64,000 nt of DNA from Rhodococcus sp. 1168 (GCF_002091955.1 NZ_MKKY01000084.1:62001-126000); one strand, 5' to 3'. Shown: positions 1-10,132, counted from the first letter of the stretch. The notes: generated by a model not told the origin, from the sequence alone. A program made the numbers and translations.

Positions 1-19
1 ACGGTGCACCGTTCTCGCC

Positions 20-856
20 ATGGGGGTGTACACACGCATGCAGCTCGAAGAATCAGGTATCGGTCGATCCGGCATCACCCGACGGATGCGCAGTGGCAGC
101 ATGATCCGCTTACTGCCGGGTGTCTATTCGGACCCGGAACCGTCGTACTACGAACTGTGTGTGGCGGTGACGCTATGGCGCGAAGATGCAGTGTTGAGCC
201 ACCTCAGCGCCGCGTGGTTGTGGGATCTACTCGACACCGAGCCCACAGTCGTTCATGTGACCCTGTCCAGGAACTCACGGATCAACGGGCCGAGCTGGCT
301 GAAAGTACACCGACGCTCGGTGTCGCCCGAAGAGCACCGCGGATTCCAGGTCGTATCGGCGGTGCAGTGCTTTGTCGATGTGGCCGCCGCAATGCGGGGT
401 CTGCCTTTGGAACAGTTCTTCGACCGGTGCATCTCCTCACGTGTGTCGTGGAGAGATGTCACCGACCACTGTGAGTCCGCCAAAGGAATGGCGGGCATGC
501 GAGAGGTTCGTCGGCAGCTCGAGAAATGTTGTCCGGGAACCTGGTCGGAGCCAGAGCGCCTGGTGGCACGGGCTGTGTTGGCACGAGGTATTCGGATGGA
601 GATCAACACGGCGTTGGGCCGATACATCGTCGACTTGGCCTGTCGGCTGGCGCGGGTGATCGTCGAAATCGATGGGCGCCAGTTCCACATAGATCCGCGG
701 ACATTCGACAACGACCGCGTACGGCAGAACACGCTGGTACTGGACGGCTGGTTGGTGCTGAGATTCTCTGCGGCGACGGTGAACCGCGATCTGGATCGAG
801 TTGCCGATCAGATAGCCGCGGTGGTGCGGCGCCGTAGAAAGAGTAGGGGTGCATGA
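20..856 (+). CDS. AbiEi-like / DUF559 domain protein
   Basis: This 278-residue protein has two parts. Residues about 4-75 resemble the AbiEi-type winged-helix antitoxin N-terminus (a basic helix followed by LLPGVY). Residues about 195-275 match the DUF559 fold, related to Vsr/restriction-type nucleases, with a D205 ... E217-x-D-G ... FH pattern and a closing GWLVLRF segment. Many actinobacterial chromosomes carry solitary genes of this kind without a partner toxin, and no toxin gene is visible here. The frame is open to the window edge and there is no clear ribosome site before ATG 20, so the true start may lie upstream. Any nuclease or antitoxin activity is inference. Confidence 0.75.
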   Translation: MGVYTRMQLEESGIGRSGITRRMRSGSMIRLLPGVYSDPEPSYYELCVAVTLWREDAVLSHLSAAWLWDLLDTEPTVVHVTLSRNSRINGPSWLKVHRRSVSPEEHRGFQVVSAVQCFVDVAAAMRGLPLEQFFDRCISSRVSWRDVTDHCESAKGMAGMREVRRQLEKCCPGTWSEPERLVARAVLARGIRMEINTALGRYIVDLACRLARVIVEIDGRQFHIDPRTFDNDRVRQNTLVLDGWLVLRFSAATVNRDLDRVADQIAAVVRRRRKSRGA

Positions 857-857
857 A

Positions 858-913
858 GCTCCACTATTGCGCGAAATCTACCGAACTCGGGAAATTTCAC
901 GCAATAGTGGAGC
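858..913. terminator. Long inverted repeat between convergent genes
   Basis: Arms 858-871 and 900-913 are perfect 14-base reverse complements. After one mismatch the pairing continues for five more bases, leaving a loop of about 15 bases. The repeat sits exactly between the stop of the DUF559 gene (856) and the stop of purD (928). A bidirectional terminator fits best, although neither side has a long T run. A dispersed repeat is the alternative. Confidence 0.55.
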
Positions 914-927
914 AAAACTCACGGGGC

Positions 928-2178
928 TCACAAAGAGATGCGCCCCTCGAGGGCTGCGAGGCCGATATCGGTGCGAAAGTGGCTACCCGGCAACCGGATC
1001 GACTCGATCTTCGAGTACGCATCAGCTCGGGCAGCAGCGAGGTCAGCACCTGAACCCACGACGCTGAGCACCCGGCCACCCGCGGAGACAATCTTGCCGT
1101 CCTTCGCTGCGGTACCTGCGTGGAAGACGCCGAGACCCCCGGCTCCGGTGATCGCATCTCCGGTGCGCGGGCGGCCAGGGTAGTACTCCGCAGCCAGGAC
1201 CACGGTAACCGCAGCGCCGTCTTTCCATTGCAAAGGCGCCAACGAAGCCAGCGTCCCGGTAGCTGTCGCGTTCAATGCCTCACCGAGAGGAGAATCGAGC
1301 AATTCGAGAACTGCCTGCGTCTCGGGATCGCCGAAGCGACAGTTGAACTCGACCACTGCAGGGCCGTCGACGCCGATCGCGAGGCCCGCATACAGCAGAC
1401 CGGAGAACGGGCAGCCACGCTTGACCATCTCAGCGGCGACGGGCTCGACGACCTCGCTGACGATCTGGTCCACGACGGCCTGCGGAAGCCACGGAAGCGG
1501 GGTGTACGCCCCCATGCCGCCGGTGTTCGGTCCGGTGTCGCCGTCGCCGACACGCTTGTGGTCTTGCGCCGGCAACAGGGGCACTACCGTCTCGCCGTCG
1601 ACGAGGCAGAACAGCGACACCTCGGGTCCGTCGAGGAAGGATTCGAGTAACACCGGATGCCCGGTTTCGAGGAGTTCGGCAGCGTGGTCGCGAGCGACGA
1701 GCCGATCGGTGGTGACCACGACGCCCTTGCCGGCCGCGAGCCCATCGTCCTTGACGACCCAGTTGGGTCCGAAACGGTCGAGTGCCGCATCGAGCTTCGC
1801 TGGTGAATCGACGATCTCACTGTGCGCCGTTCGGACGCCGGCCACAGCCATGACGTCTTTGGCGAACGCCTTCGAGCCTTCGATACGGGCAGCCGCTGCG
1901 GACGGTCCGAAGGTAGTGATCCCGGCCTCGCGCAACGCGTCGGCGACGCCGAGTACGAGCGGAACTTCCGGCCCGATGACTACCAGGTCCGCTTCGACCT
2001 TGCGAGCCAGTTCGGTGACCGCCGCACCCGAGGCGACATCTACGGGGTGTTGCTCGGCCAGCTTCGCCGTTCCTGCATTACCTGGGGCGACCAGCAGCTT
2101 GCTGACCTTGGGGTCCTTGCTCAAAGCAAGGAGGATGGCGTGCTCACGAGCACCGGAACCTATGACGAGTACGCGCAC
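928..2178 (-). CDS. purD: Phosphoribosylamine-glycine ligase
   Basis: PurD catalyses the ATP-dependent joining of glycine to 5-phosphoribosylamine, the second step of de novo purine synthesis, in the cytoplasm. The 416-residue product has the N-terminal GSGAREHA motif, the ATP-grasp signature [10 protein letters not shown] and the metal/ATP-binding [11 protein letters not shown]. Length is normal for the family. The GTG at 2178 is chosen because the conserved protein begins [12 protein letters not shown] right after it; the longer open frame upstream reads as non-conserved leader. No other pur gene is adjacent. Confidence 0.95.
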   Translation of the reverse strand: MRVLVIGSGAREHAILLALSKDPKVSKLLVAPGNAGTAKLAEQHPVDVASGAAVTELARKVEADLVVIGPEVPLVLGVADALREAGITTFGPSAAAARIEGSKAFAKDVMAVAGVRTAHSEIVDSPAKLDAALDRFGPNWVVKDDGLAAGKGVVVTTDRLVARDHAAELLETGHPVLLESFLDGPEVSLFCLVDGETVVPLLPAQDHKRVGDGDTGPNTGGMGAYTPLPWLPQAVVDQIVSEVVEPVAAEMVKRGCPFSGLLYAGLAIGVDGPAVVEFNCRFGDPETQAVLELLDSPLGEALNATATGTLASLAPLQWKDGAAVTVVLAAEYYPGRPRTGDAITGAGGLGVFHAGTAAKDGKIVSAGGRVLSVVGSGADLAAARADAYSKIESIRLPGSHFRTDIGLAALEGRISL

Positions 2179-2219
2179 AGTGGACAAGAGTATCGGCTCG
2201 ACCCGCTCCGAGCGAAAAC

Positions 2220-4238
2220 TCAGTTGCTCAGGTCGTACACCGTCACGCTGTCCACCGTGGTCGGGGTGTAGTTGGCGGCTACCCATTCCGCTATCTCGGA
2301 CGAAGTGCCGGTGTTACTGCCACCCATGCCGCTACTACCTGCGATGAAGTAGTGGATTTCGCCGTCGGCAACGTACTGCTGGAATTCAGCGAGTGTCGGC
2401 GACGGATCACTGCCGTTGAATCCACCGATCGCCATGACCGGGTCTTCGGTGGCCAGTTGGTAGCCGGCGGCAGTGTTGGAGCCGACTGCTGCCGCGACCC
2501 AGGTGTAAGAGTCGGCATCTTCCCCGAGGAGCGAGGTTATGGCCTCTGTCGGCGAGCTGCCCTGGAGCAACCCTCCGGCGCCACCGCCGGTGCTGCCGCC
2601 GCCACGTCCATCCGTCGTGCCGCGTCCATCCGAGGCGCCGCCGGGAACTGCCGCCGCACCCGGTGTTGCTGCTGCTTCCGGCGCTTGTCCCGGGCCACCG
2701 CCATCGCGCATGCCACCCGTGCCGCGAGCTCCGCCGAAGCCTCCCATGACACCTGTACTGGGCCCCGCGGAGACGATGGAACCGGTGTGCGGGGTTGCAA
2801 GCGTGTCGGCGGTGTAGGAAGTAGGACCTGCCAGTCCTGCGAACATTACTGCGAGAATCGAGGCGACCGCGAGCTTTCCACGTGTCATTGCAGGAATCAG
2901 CACCAGCACTGCGCCCAGGATGCCGACGCCGAGGATCGTCCAGCGAAGCCACGGCTGGAATCCTGCGCTGCGGTTTAGCAGGACCCATGCCATCGCCACC
3001 GCGGCCAGTGTGGCCACAGCCATTGCGATCCGAACCCAATACCGCTCGCGATGACGCCATGCGAGTACGCTTCCTGCGCCGATCAGCGCAGCGATCGGCG
3101 GTGCAAGAGCCACCGTGTAATAAGAGTGGAAAATGCCGGCCATGAAACTGAATGTCAACCCGGTTACCAGCAGCCACAATCCCCATACCGCAAGCGCCGC
3201 ACGCTTCGGATCGGTTCGATCAATTTTGCCGCGCAGCACAATTCCGACGACAAGAATGATAAGAGCCGATGGGATCAGCCACGCAATCTGGCCTCCCTGG
3301 GACGCGTCGAACATGCGGGTGATGCCGGTTTCACCCCACCTGCTGCCGCCTGCCCCGCCGATTCCGGGACCAGCGTTTGCGCCACCCGGAGTCACACTGC
3401 CGGTCTCGTTACCGCTCAGGCGACCGAGTCCGTTGTAACCCAAGGTGAGTTCGAGGATCGAATTGTTCTGCGAGCCACCGATCCACGGCCTCGACGACGC
3501 AGGCCACAGCTCGACAATCAGGAGCCACCAGCCTGCGGACACGATCGCGGCACCGAGGGCGGCGAACAACTGTAGGAACCGTCGACCGAGCTTCGGTGGG
3601 CCTGCAAACAGGTAGAGCAGCGCAATCGGCGGGATCACAAGCATCACTTGCAACTGTTTGGTCAAGAATCCGAAGCCGACGAATATGCCGGTGAGCACGA
3701 GCCATCGAGTGCGTCCGTCTTCGACTGCACGCATCGACGCCCACACCGCCGCGATCATCAGAAGTACGAGCAGCGCGTCGGGGTTGTTGAAGCGGAACAT
3801 CAGGGCTGCGACAGGGGTGACCGCCAGCGTCAGACCTGCGAGAAGCCCCGCCGCAGAACCGAATTGTCTTCGGATCGTCGCCCACAGCAACGCCACGGAA
3901 CCGACCCCGAGCAACGCCTGTGGGATCAGCATCGCCCACGAACTCAGTCCGAAAATTCGAACCGACAGCGACATCAGCCACAGTGACATCGGTGGTTTGT
4001 CGACGGTAATCGAGTTCGCCGCGTCGGAGGAGCCGAAGAAGAACGCCTTCCACGACACCGACCCTGCCTGTATCGCAGCGGAATAGAACGAATTGGCCCA
4101 GCCGGACGCACCGAGCCCCCAGATGTAGGCGACGGCAGTACCGACGAGGAGCGCGCCGAGACCGATCCACTCCCAGCGGGGACCTGACTCGGGCACTGGC
4201 TCGGCTGATTCCGGTTGTCGTTCGATCAGTGTCGTCAT
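2220..4238 (-). CDS. ArnT-like membrane glycosyltransferase (GT39/83 type)
   Basis: This 672-residue polytopic protein begins with a short cytoplasmic tail and a first membrane helix, followed by a long loop holding [11 protein letters not shown], the Asp/KPP signature of polyprenyl-phosphate-sugar-dependent transferases of the ArnT/PMT class. About ten further membrane helices follow. Residues about 470-560 are a Gly/Ala/Pro-rich low-complexity linker, and a small C-terminal domain of about 110 residues comes last. Its ATG overlaps the stop of the upstream GT2-GtrA gene by ATGA, so the two are translationally coupled. The pair probably makes a lipid-linked sugar and transfers it outside the membrane; the acceptor is unknown. 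Confidence 0.85.
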   Translation of the reverse strand: MTTLIERQPESAEPVPESGPRWEWIGLGALLVGTAVAYIWGLGASGWANSFYSAAIQAGSVSWKAFFFGSSDAANSITVDKPPMSLWLMSLSVRIFGLSSWAMLIPQALLGVGSVALLWATIRRQFGSAAGLLAGLTLAVTPVAALMFRFNNPDALLVLLMIAAVWASMRAVEDGRTRWLVLTGIFVGFGFLTKQLQVMLVIPPIALLYLFAGPPKLGRRFLQLFAALGAAIVSAGWWLLIVELWPASSRPWIGGSQNNSILELTLGYNGLGRLSGNETGSVTPGGANAGPGIGGAGGSRWGETGITRMFDASQGGQIAWLIPSALIILVVGIVLRGKIDRTDPKRAALAVWGLWLLVTGLTFSFMAGIFHSYYTVALAPPIAALIGAGSVLAWRHRERYWVRIAMAVATLAAVAMAWVLLNRSAGFQPWLRWTILGVGILGAVLVLIPAMTRGKLAVASILAVMFAGLAGPTSYTADTLATPHTGSIVSAGPSTGVMGGFGGARGTGGMRDGGGPGQAPEAAATPGAAAVPGGASDGRGTTDGRGGGSTGGGAGGLLQGSSPTEAITSLLGEDADSYTWVAAAVGSNTAAGYQLATEDPVMAIGGFNGSDPSPTLAEFQQYVADGEIHYFIAGSSGMGGSNTGTSSEIAEWVAANYTPTTVDSVTVYDLSN

Positions 4239-5479
4239 TGAACTGCACCTTCTCTGGTTCGGAAAACCCAACGAAGGGCAACGAATCGACATACCGTTGC
4301 GACGAGATTCGCCACCACGAGGACGGCAAGTTCGAGGTGTCGGGATGCTCCTGGCGCCCATGCGTGCAGTAACGCCAGTGCACCACTGGTCATGAGCAGG
4401 GCGAAGGCGAAGACGATCAAACCCTGAATCTGATGCTTGCCTGCGCTCTTCGAGCCCCGAATTCCGAACGTGAAGGCTCGATTCGCCGCGGTATTGAACA
4501 CTGCGGTGATCAGTAGACCGCATAAGTTCGCGGCCTGCGCTCCGATCAATGGGTGCAGGACCAAGTACAGCAGTGTGTACGCTGCGGTGCTCGACACCCC
4601 GATGATGGCGAACCGAACCAGCTGTCCGACCATGCCGCGCGGCACACCTGGCACCAAAGGCTCCCGTCCGAGGCTTGTGCGCAGCTCGGCGATCGGCAGG
4701 GCGCCGGAGGCTAGAGCTCTCCCGACCCGCCAGCACCCCTGGAGATCCTTGATCGCAGTATCGACGATGTCGACGCTGCTGTCGGGGTCGTCGACCCAGT
4801 CCACCGGAACTTCATGGATACGAAGTCCGACCCTCTCGGCGATGACGAGCAGTTCGGTGTCGAAAAACCAACCGGTGTCCTGAACGAGCGGCAATAGCTC
4901 CCGGGCGACGTCCGTCCGGATGGCTTTGAAGCCGCACTGCGCATCCGAGAAGCGTGCGCGCAGCGAGGTACGCAGAATCAGGTTGTAACTGCGTGAGATC
5001 ATTTCGCGTTTCGCGCCACGCACCACCCGCGAAGATCGGTTGAGTCGAGATCCGATCGCGAGGTCGGAGTGTCCGGACACGAGCGGGGCGATGAGCGGCA
5101 TCAGCGCATTGAGATCGGTGGAGAGGTCGACGTCCATGTAGGCCACGACGTCGGCTTCGGACGCCGACCACACTGCCTTCAGCGCACGCCCGCGTCCACG
5201 GTCGTTCAGGTGGTGGACGCGGACTCCGTCGATGTCACCGGCCAGAAAATGTGCGACGGCGAGGGTGCCGTCCGTGCTGGCGTTGTCGGCGATCGTGATC
5301 TGGGCGCGAAAGGGAACGTTCGCATCGAGGTGCTCGTGTAGCCGCCGAACGCACTGTTCGAGATCGTCTTCCTCGTTGTACACGGGAATGACCACCTCGA
5401 GGGTGGCGGTGGCCGTCGAGTCCGACTCTCGGCGGTGTTCTTCGTTCCGTCCGGCTCGAAGTAGTGGGTTCGCTGTCAT
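4235..5479 (-). CDS. GT2 polyprenyl-phosphate glycosyltransferase fused to GtrA
   Basis: This 414-residue fusion has an N-terminal DPG/DPM-synthase-type GT2 domain (VVIPVYNEE, DNASTDGT, and the metal-binding YMDVDLSTD), then a four-helix GtrA domain from about residue 290 (RFAIIGVSSTAAYTLLY). The GT2 part is expected to load a sugar onto polyprenyl phosphate, and GtrA is thought to help flip or hold the product. ATG 5479 (MTANPLL) is preferred over an upstream in-frame Met because homology begins shortly after it. It is the first gene of a two-gene operon with the ArnT-like transferase. Confidence 0.87.
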   Translation of the reverse strand: MTANPLLRAGRNEEHRRESDSTATATLEVVIPVYNEEDDLEQCVRRLHEHLDANVPFRAQITIADNASTDGTLAVAHFLAGDIDGVRVHHLNDRGRGRALKAVWSASEADVVAYMDVDLSTDLNALMPLIAPLVSGHSDLAIGSRLNRSSRVVRGAKREMISRSYNLILRTSLRARFSDAQCGFKAIRTDVARELLPLVQDTGWFFDTELLVIAERVGLRIHEVPVDWVDDPDSSVDIVDTAIKDLQGCWRVGRALASGALPIAELRTSLGREPLVPGVPRGMVGQLVRFAIIGVSSTAAYTLLYLVLHPLIGAQAANLCGLLITAVFNTAANRAFTFGIRGSKSAGKHQIQGLIVFAFALLMTSGALALLHAWAPGASRHLELAVLVVANLVATVCRFVALRWVFRTREGAVQ

Positions 5480-5559
5480 GACACCAGGTTCGGGCCTCGA
5501 CCTGCGACGTCCCTGCCACCGAGCTGGCAATCAGCTGTGATCCGCCTATCCTTGCAACT

Positions 5560-5985
5560 ATGGCATCGGTCTTCAGCAAGATAATCAGCGGCGAGATTCC
5601 GGGACGATTCGTGTGGCAGGACGAGGACGTCGTGGCGTTTCTGACTATTGCCCCGGTCACTCCAGGTCACACGCTCGTCGTTCCTCGCGAGGAAATCGAC
5701 CAGTGGCAGGACGTCGACGGCGCTACCTTCGCCAAGATCACGGCAGTCGCCCAGGTCATCGGCACCGCGGTGCGGTCGGCTTTCGATGCGCCGAGGGCAG
5801 GACTGTTGATTGCAGGGCTCGAGGTCCCACACCTACACCTGCACGTGTTCCCTGCCTACGACATGGGTAACTTCGACATCTCAGGGGCGGACCCGAACCC
5901 GTCACCGCAGTCGCAGGACGAGGCTGCTGAGAAGCTGCGTGCCGCGCTCCGCGAGGCCGGTCACGGCGCCAACGTTCCTACCTGA
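5560..5985 (+). CDS. HIT family protein
   Basis: The 141-residue protein has the histidine triad HLHLHVFP at about residues 90-97, preceded by the usual [11 protein letters not shown] segment. HIT proteins of this branch hydrolyse nucleotide phosphoramidates or dinucleotides; the physiological substrate is not predictable. Full family length. It diverges from the GT2-GtrA gene across about 80 bases and is followed closely by an MFS gene on the same strand. Confidence 0.92.
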   Translation: MASVFSKIISGEIPGRFVWQDEDVVAFLTIAPVTPGHTLVVPREEIDQWQDVDGATFAKITAVAQVIGTAVRSAFDAPRAGLLIAGLEVPHLHLHVFPAYDMGNFDISGADPNPSPQSQDEAAEKLRAALREAGHGANVPT

Positions 5986-6007
5986 TTTCGCTCGGTCCCC
6001 CACCCGG

Positions 6008-7381
6008 ATGACCATCATCGACTCTGCCGTCGACCAACGACGGTCTCTCACGATCGCTGCCCTCGGCACCCTGCTTACTCTTGTCGCGTTCACGTCACCG
6101 CTGGCAACGATCAACTCCACCGCTGCCACCCTCGGCAGCGACACCGCCGGTAAGACATGGATTCTCAGTTCCATGAGCATCGGGCTCAGTGCGGCACTGC
6201 TCACCACCGGAACGCTCGCCGACGATTTCGGAAGGCGCCGCACGTTCGTTCTCGGCGTACTCGTGCTGGCGGTCGCCTCGGTGGTCTGCGCCGTGTCACC
6301 GAATACGGTGATCTTCGTCCTTGCACGCGTACTGCAAGGACTGGGCGGCGCCGCCGTGATCGCGTCGAGCCTCGGGATCATTGCGCATACTCACCCGGCA
6401 GGACCGGTCCGGGCGCATGCCAGTGGCGTCTGGGGTGCCAGCCTGGGCGCCGGAATCGCACTCGGCCCGCTCCTGGTCGCGACGCTCGATCGGCTGGCAA
6501 CCTGGCGTGACGCCTATTGGCTCGTCGCGTTCGGCGGCGCACTGCTCGCCGCCGCCGCACATCGACTCGTGCGGGAGTCGACCTCGGATACCCCTCGTGG
6601 ACTCGATCCCGCCGGCGCGCTTCTGCTGGCGTTCGGGTTGAGTGCTCTTCTCGCTGCCCTTGTCGAAGGGCGCCAAGGATGGGCGCGGCCTCTGCCGTTG
6701 AGTCTGTTCGCGTTATCGGCGGTGTTGTTGGTCGTGTTCGTCGTCGTCGAATATCGAAGTCGCGCGGCAATGCTCGATCTGAAACTGTTCACCCAGCCGG
6801 CGTTCGTCGCAGCTACTGTCGCGGCAGTCGTCACCGGTGCGGGGATCATCGCATTGATGTCGTTCATGTCCGGATTTCTCGGTAACGCCTACGACATCGA
6901 TGCCTTGGGCGCGGCACTGTTGCTCTTCGCCTGGTCCGCGACTTCCGTCGTGACAGCCCTTCTTGCGCGACGTATTCCAGCCCGCGTCACCGGCGGTGTG
7001 CAACTGGCAGCAGGTCTGATCGGGGTTGCGATCGGGCAGCTCGCAATGCTCGGTCTCTCGGTGGACTCGACTTGGCTTCGACTTCTCCCGGGCCTGCTGT
7101 TCGCAGGCGTCGCGAGCGGAGTACTGAACGCAGCACTCGGACGTGAAGCCGTCGCGAGCGTCCCGGCCGGACGTGCCGGAATGGGCAGCGGCGCGAACAA
7201 CACCGCCCGCTATGTCGGATCTGCGGTCGGGGTGACCGTGGTTGCGGTGCTGGCGGTACCGCGAGGAACGAGTTCTCCTGCCGCGCTCGTCGAAGGTTGG
7301 AACTCCGCAGTCCTGTTCACCTCCGCGGTATCGGTAGGCGGCGCACTGGTCGTGCTGCTGTGCCGAGGAAAGAAGAACTAG
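6008..7381 (+). CDS. MFS transporter
   Basis: This 457-residue integral membrane protein has 12-14 predicted helices and the loop 2-3 motif DDFGRRRTFVLG, characteristic of DHA-type drug/proton antiporters. The central part (DLKLFTQPAFVAA) is typical of the EmrB/QacA-like branch. ATG 6008 is used; the frame extends upstream into the HIT gene, but that part is out-of-frame shadow. It lies 22 bases after the HIT gene, so co-transcription is likely. Substrate unknown. The following 159 bases (7382-7540) show no gene or clear terminator. Confidence 0.85.
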   Translation: MTIIDSAVDQRRSLTIAALGTLLTLVAFTSPLATINSTAATLGSDTAGKTWILSSMSIGLSAALLTTGTLADDFGRRRTFVLGVLVLAVASVVCAVSPNTVIFVLARVLQGLGGAAVIASSLGIIAHTHPAGPVRAHASGVWGASLGAGIALGPLLVATLDRLATWRDAYWLVAFGGALLAAAAHRLVRESTSDTPRGLDPAGALLLAFGLSALLAALVEGRQGWARPLPLSLFALSAVLLVVFVVVEYRSRAAMLDLKLFTQPAFVAATVAAVVTGAGIIALMSFMSGFLGNAYDIDALGAALLLFAWSATSVVTALLARRIPARVTGGVQLAAGLIGVAIGQLAMLGLSVDSTWLRLLPGLLFAGVASGVLNAALGREAVASVPAGRAGMGSGANNTARYVGSAVGVTVVAVLAVPRGTSSPAALVEGWNSAVLFTSAVSVGGALVVLLCRGKKN

Positions 7382-7540
7382 AGTTGCTCGGGTCTCCCAG
7401 TGATCCGTAGCGCAACTGCATTCGAAGCCTTGCCTTCGTAACCAGATTCGCGAAGTATCGCCGAGCGGTAGCCCGCGAGCCCAGCGGACCGCGGGTACGA
7501 TCGGCGTGCGCCCCGTGAATTTTGCTATGCACTCCTTGGC

Positions 7541-8935
7541 CTATGCATCCACCCGCGGAAGCTCGACGCGGAAGGTCGCGCCCTGTCCCGGTGTGCTGTC
7601 TACGGTCACGGTCCCGCCGTGCGCGCTGACCAATGCGGCAACGATCGACAATCCGAGTCCGCTGCCACCGCTTTCGCGAGTGCGTGAGGAATCGGCACGA
7701 TAGAACCGTTCGAAGACGTGCGCGGATTCTTCTGCCGACAGTCCAGGGCCGGTGTCGCGTACTTCCAATAGCGCTGTCGTGTCGGTGGTTCCGACGCAGA
7801 CCATGATCTCGGCTTCCGGCGGGGTGTACCGGATCGCATTGCCCATCAGGTTTCCCAGTACTTGACGCAACCGTGCATCGTCCCCGCTGACCTCTGGAAT
7901 GCCAGGACCAGGAAGCATTTTCAGAGAAATTTCACGTTCCGGAGATACAGCTTTGGCATCGAGGACAGCGTCGGTCGCCACGGACAGCAGATCGACGGTG
8001 TTCATCTCGAGGGGCCGTTGAGCATCCAATCGCGCCAACATCAGCAGGTCCTCGACGAGCAGGCCCATCCTGGCCGCTTCACCTTCGATCCTGTTCATCA
8101 GCAACGCGATATCGCTCATGGCGCCTTGGCGGTAGAGTTCGGCGAATCCTCTGATCGTCGTCAATGGCGTTCGCAGTTCGTGGCTCGCGTCCGCGACGAA
8201 GCGTCGCATCTTGTCCTCCGAGGCGCGTGCCGCCTCCTCCGATGCTGCACTGGCCGCGAAAGCGCGCTGGATTTGCGTCAGCATTCCGTTGAGGGCCGCC
8301 GACAGTTTGCCGATCTCGGTGCGCTCACTGCGTTCGGGAACACGCTGGTGCAGGTCACCGGCAGCGATTGCTGCGGCGGTCTCCTCGACCTCGACGAGCG
8401 GCCGCAGACTGCGGCGAACGACGAAGTATGCGACAACGGCAAGCACCGCGAGGACCACTGCGCCGATGATCGTTTGGAGCACGATCAATCTGTCGACAGT
8501 AGTTTCGACCGCGATGAGCGGCTGTGCGACCAGAGTCGAACCGTTCTGGTTGCTGATCTTCAGGACACGCCATTCGGTGCCGCCGCCTTTCGACCCCACG
8601 GACACCGGAGCTCCGTTCGGGACGCCGTCGGTGTCGGGAACGCCGATGTCTGCATCCGGTGTCAGCACGAATCTCGACTGCCCTGCAGGGTCGGTCACGT
8701 CGACGTAGAAGTCGCTCGGCGGTCGACCTTTCGACGAGGACGGCGGCGGGCCGTCGAAACCCCGCGGTTCTGCCCACGTGCGGGATGCCTCGACGAGAGA
8801 TTGATCGACACGTCGGACCAGCGAAGATTCGAGTGTCGACGTCACAGCGATTCCGGACGCCAGAAGTCCGGCGGCGACGAGTAACAGCAGCGCCGCCACC
8901 AGTGTGAATCGCAGTGGCGTGTTGCGAAGCCTCAC
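7541..8935 (-). CDS. phoR: Sensor histidine kinase PhoR
   Basis: A 464-residue two-component sensor. Residues about 10-32 form the first membrane helix, followed by an extracytoplasmic domain of about 120 residues, a second helix, HAMP, and a DHp domain with the phosphoacceptor His in SHELRTPLTTIRGFAELY. The HATPase domain shows the N box GNLMGNAIRYTPP and G boxes DTGPGLS and GGSGLGLS. The GTG at 8935 overlaps the phoP stop as GTGA, indicating coupling. The partner is a close PhoP relative, so it is named PhoR. In mycobacteria PhoPR governs cell-envelope lipids and acid response; transfer of that role here is inference. Confidence 0.85.
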   Translation of the reverse strand: MRLRNTPLRFTLVAALLLLVAAGLLASGIAVTSTLESSLVRRVDQSLVEASRTWAEPRGFDGPPPSSSKGRPPSDFYVDVTDPAGQSRFVLTPDADIGVPDTDGVPNGAPVSVGSKGGGTEWRVLKISNQNGSTLVAQPLIAVETTVDRLIVLQTIIGAVVLAVLAVVAYFVVRRSLRPLVEVEETAAAIAAGDLHQRVPERSERTEIGKLSAALNGMLTQIQRAFAASAASEEAARASEDKMRRFVADASHELRTPLTTIRGFAELYRQGAMSDIALLMNRIEGEAARMGLLVEDLLMLARLDAQRPLEMNTVDLLSVATDAVLDAKAVSPEREISLKMLPGPGIPEVSGDDARLRQVLGNLMGNAIRYTPPEAEIMVCVGTTDTTALLEVRDTGPGLSAEESAHVFERFYRADSSRTRESGGSGLGLSIVAALVSAHGGTVTVDSTPGQGATFRVELPRVDA

Positions 8936-9630
8936 CGCGACTGCCGCATGACGTAGCCGACGCCCCGGAGGGTGTGGATGAGGGGCTGGTCCCCGGTGTC
9001 GACTTTGCGACGCAGGTAGGACACGTACGATTCGACTACACCTACTTGGCCGCCGAAGTCGTAGTGCCACACGTGATCGAGAATCCTCGGCTTGCTGAGC
9101 ACCGTGCCCGCGTTGATCATGAAGTAGCGCAGGAGCGTGAACTCGGTGGGTGAGAGCGACACCGGCTCGCCGGCCTTCCACACTTCGTGCGTGTCGTTGT
9201 CGAGTTCGATGTCCGCGAAAGAGACTCGCGACGGCGTCGCCTCTTCCGTCTTTCCCGATCGCCGAAGAATGACGCGCAGGCGAGCAACGACCTCTTCGAG
9301 GCTGAACGGCTTGGTGACGTAGTCGTCGGCACCGAGCGTCAGGCCGCTCACCTTGTCCTCGACGGAATCCCGGGCGGTGAGAAACAGCGCTGGTGCCTCG
9401 ACGCCGTCTGCCCGTAGTCGACGCAGAAGCCCGAAGCCGTCCATGCCCGGCATCATGACGTCGAGGATCACCGCTTCGGGGCGAAAAGTTCTCGCCTTGT
9501 CCAGACCCTCCGGACCCGAAGCGGCAGTCTGGACGTCGAAGCCTTGGAATCGGAGACTGACCGACAGCAGTTCAAGAATCGTCGGTTCGTCGTCGACAAC
9601 CAGGACGCGCGTTCGAGGTGGATCGCTCAC
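8932..9630 (-). CDS. phoP: Response regulator PhoP (OmpR family)
   Basis: This 232-residue regulator has a receiver domain (VLVVDDEP, phosphoacceptor in VILDVMMPGMDGFG, and KPFSLEEVVARLRVILRR) and a C-terminal winged helix (SLSPTEFTLLRYF, VLSKPRILDHVW, VESYVSYLRRKVD, HTLRGVGYVMR). From memory the protein matches Mycobacterium tuberculosis PhoP over nearly its whole length, including the receiver alpha4-beta5 region and the DNA-recognition helix. The start is uncertain: GTG 9630 directly precedes the conserved part but has no well-spaced ribosome site, and an upstream GTG is possible. First gene of phoP-phoR. Confidence 0.9.
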   Translation of the reverse strand: MSDPPRTRVLVVDDEPTILELLSVSLRFQGFDVQTAASGPEGLDKARTFRPEAVILDVMMPGMDGFGLLRRLRADGVEAPALFLTARDSVEDKVSGLTLGADDYVTKPFSLEEVVARLRVILRRSGKTEEATPSRVSFADIELDNDTHEVWKAGEPVSLSPTEFTLLRYFMINAGTVLSKPRILDHVWHYDFGGQVGVVESYVSYLRRKVDTGDQPLIHTLRGVGYVMRQSR

Positions 9631-9734
9631 CTCACCATCATGAACCGGATGCCTGCGCACGTGCTGGACGCTCGCTGTGATGTTCCTGTGAACCTTCGGG
9701 TTGCGGTACCGTCGTGCCAGTCTCTTCATGACTA

Positions 9735-9775
9735 GCGGACGAGCGCACCGTACCCGGCCTGCGACAAGACGGTGC
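9735..9775 (+). ncRNA. Guanidine-III (ykkC-III) riboswitch
   Basis: This 41-base stretch closely matches the published guanidine-III aptamer: the GGACGAG start, the CCGTACCCGG core and the invariant ACAAGACGG. Helix P2 is a perfect 7-bp pairing of 9745-9751 with 9769-9775. P1 pairs 9736-9738 with 9754-9756, giving the H-type pseudoknot. The Shine-Dalgarno-like GGGAG at 9778-9782 lies directly after the 3' strand, as expected for ligand-gated control of translation. The downstream gene is an SMR exporter of the Gdx type, the standard partner. Guanidinium binding should release translation of the exporter. Confidence 0.92.
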
Positions 9776-9792
9776 ATGGGAGTGTTGTACGC

Positions 9793-10107
9793 ATGGCTTG
9801 GTTGATCTTGGTCGTCTCCGGCGCCTTCGAAGCAGTCTGGGCAACGGCCCTCGGCAAGTCCGAAGGATTCTCCAAACTTGGTCCGACGCTCGTGTTCGCC
9901 GTCGCTCTCGTGATCAGTATGGGCGGTCTCGCACTCGCGATGCGCACGTTACCGACCGGCACCGCCTACGCGGTCTGGGTCGCGATCGGCGCGGCACTCA
10001 CCGTCACCTACGCGATGATCACCGGCGACGAGGCCGCGTCGTGGATCAAGGTCGCGCTGTTGATGGGCATCGTCGGCTGCGTGGTCGGCTTGAAGGTCCT
10101 TCCATGA
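9793..10107 (+). CDS. gdx: Guanidinium exporter (SMR family, Gdx/SugE type)
   Basis: This 104-residue four-helix protein is of the small multidrug resistance family and acts as a proton-coupled antiporter in the inner membrane. It carries the conserved membrane Glu in SGAFEAVWATALGKSEGF and the RTLPTGTAYAVWVAIGAA segment typical of the SugE/Gdx branch rather than EmrE. ATG 9793 is supported by GGGAG at 9778-9782. A guanidine-III riboswitch sits immediately upstream, which makes guanidinium export the most likely function. Confidence 0.92.
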   Translation: MAWLILVVSGAFEAVWATALGKSEGFSKLGPTLVFAVALVISMGGLALAMRTLPTGTAYAVWVAIGAALTVTYAMITGDEAASWIKVALLMGIVGCVVGLKVLP

Positions 10108-10132
10108 TGTCTCCAGCGGTTACAGTAAAACC

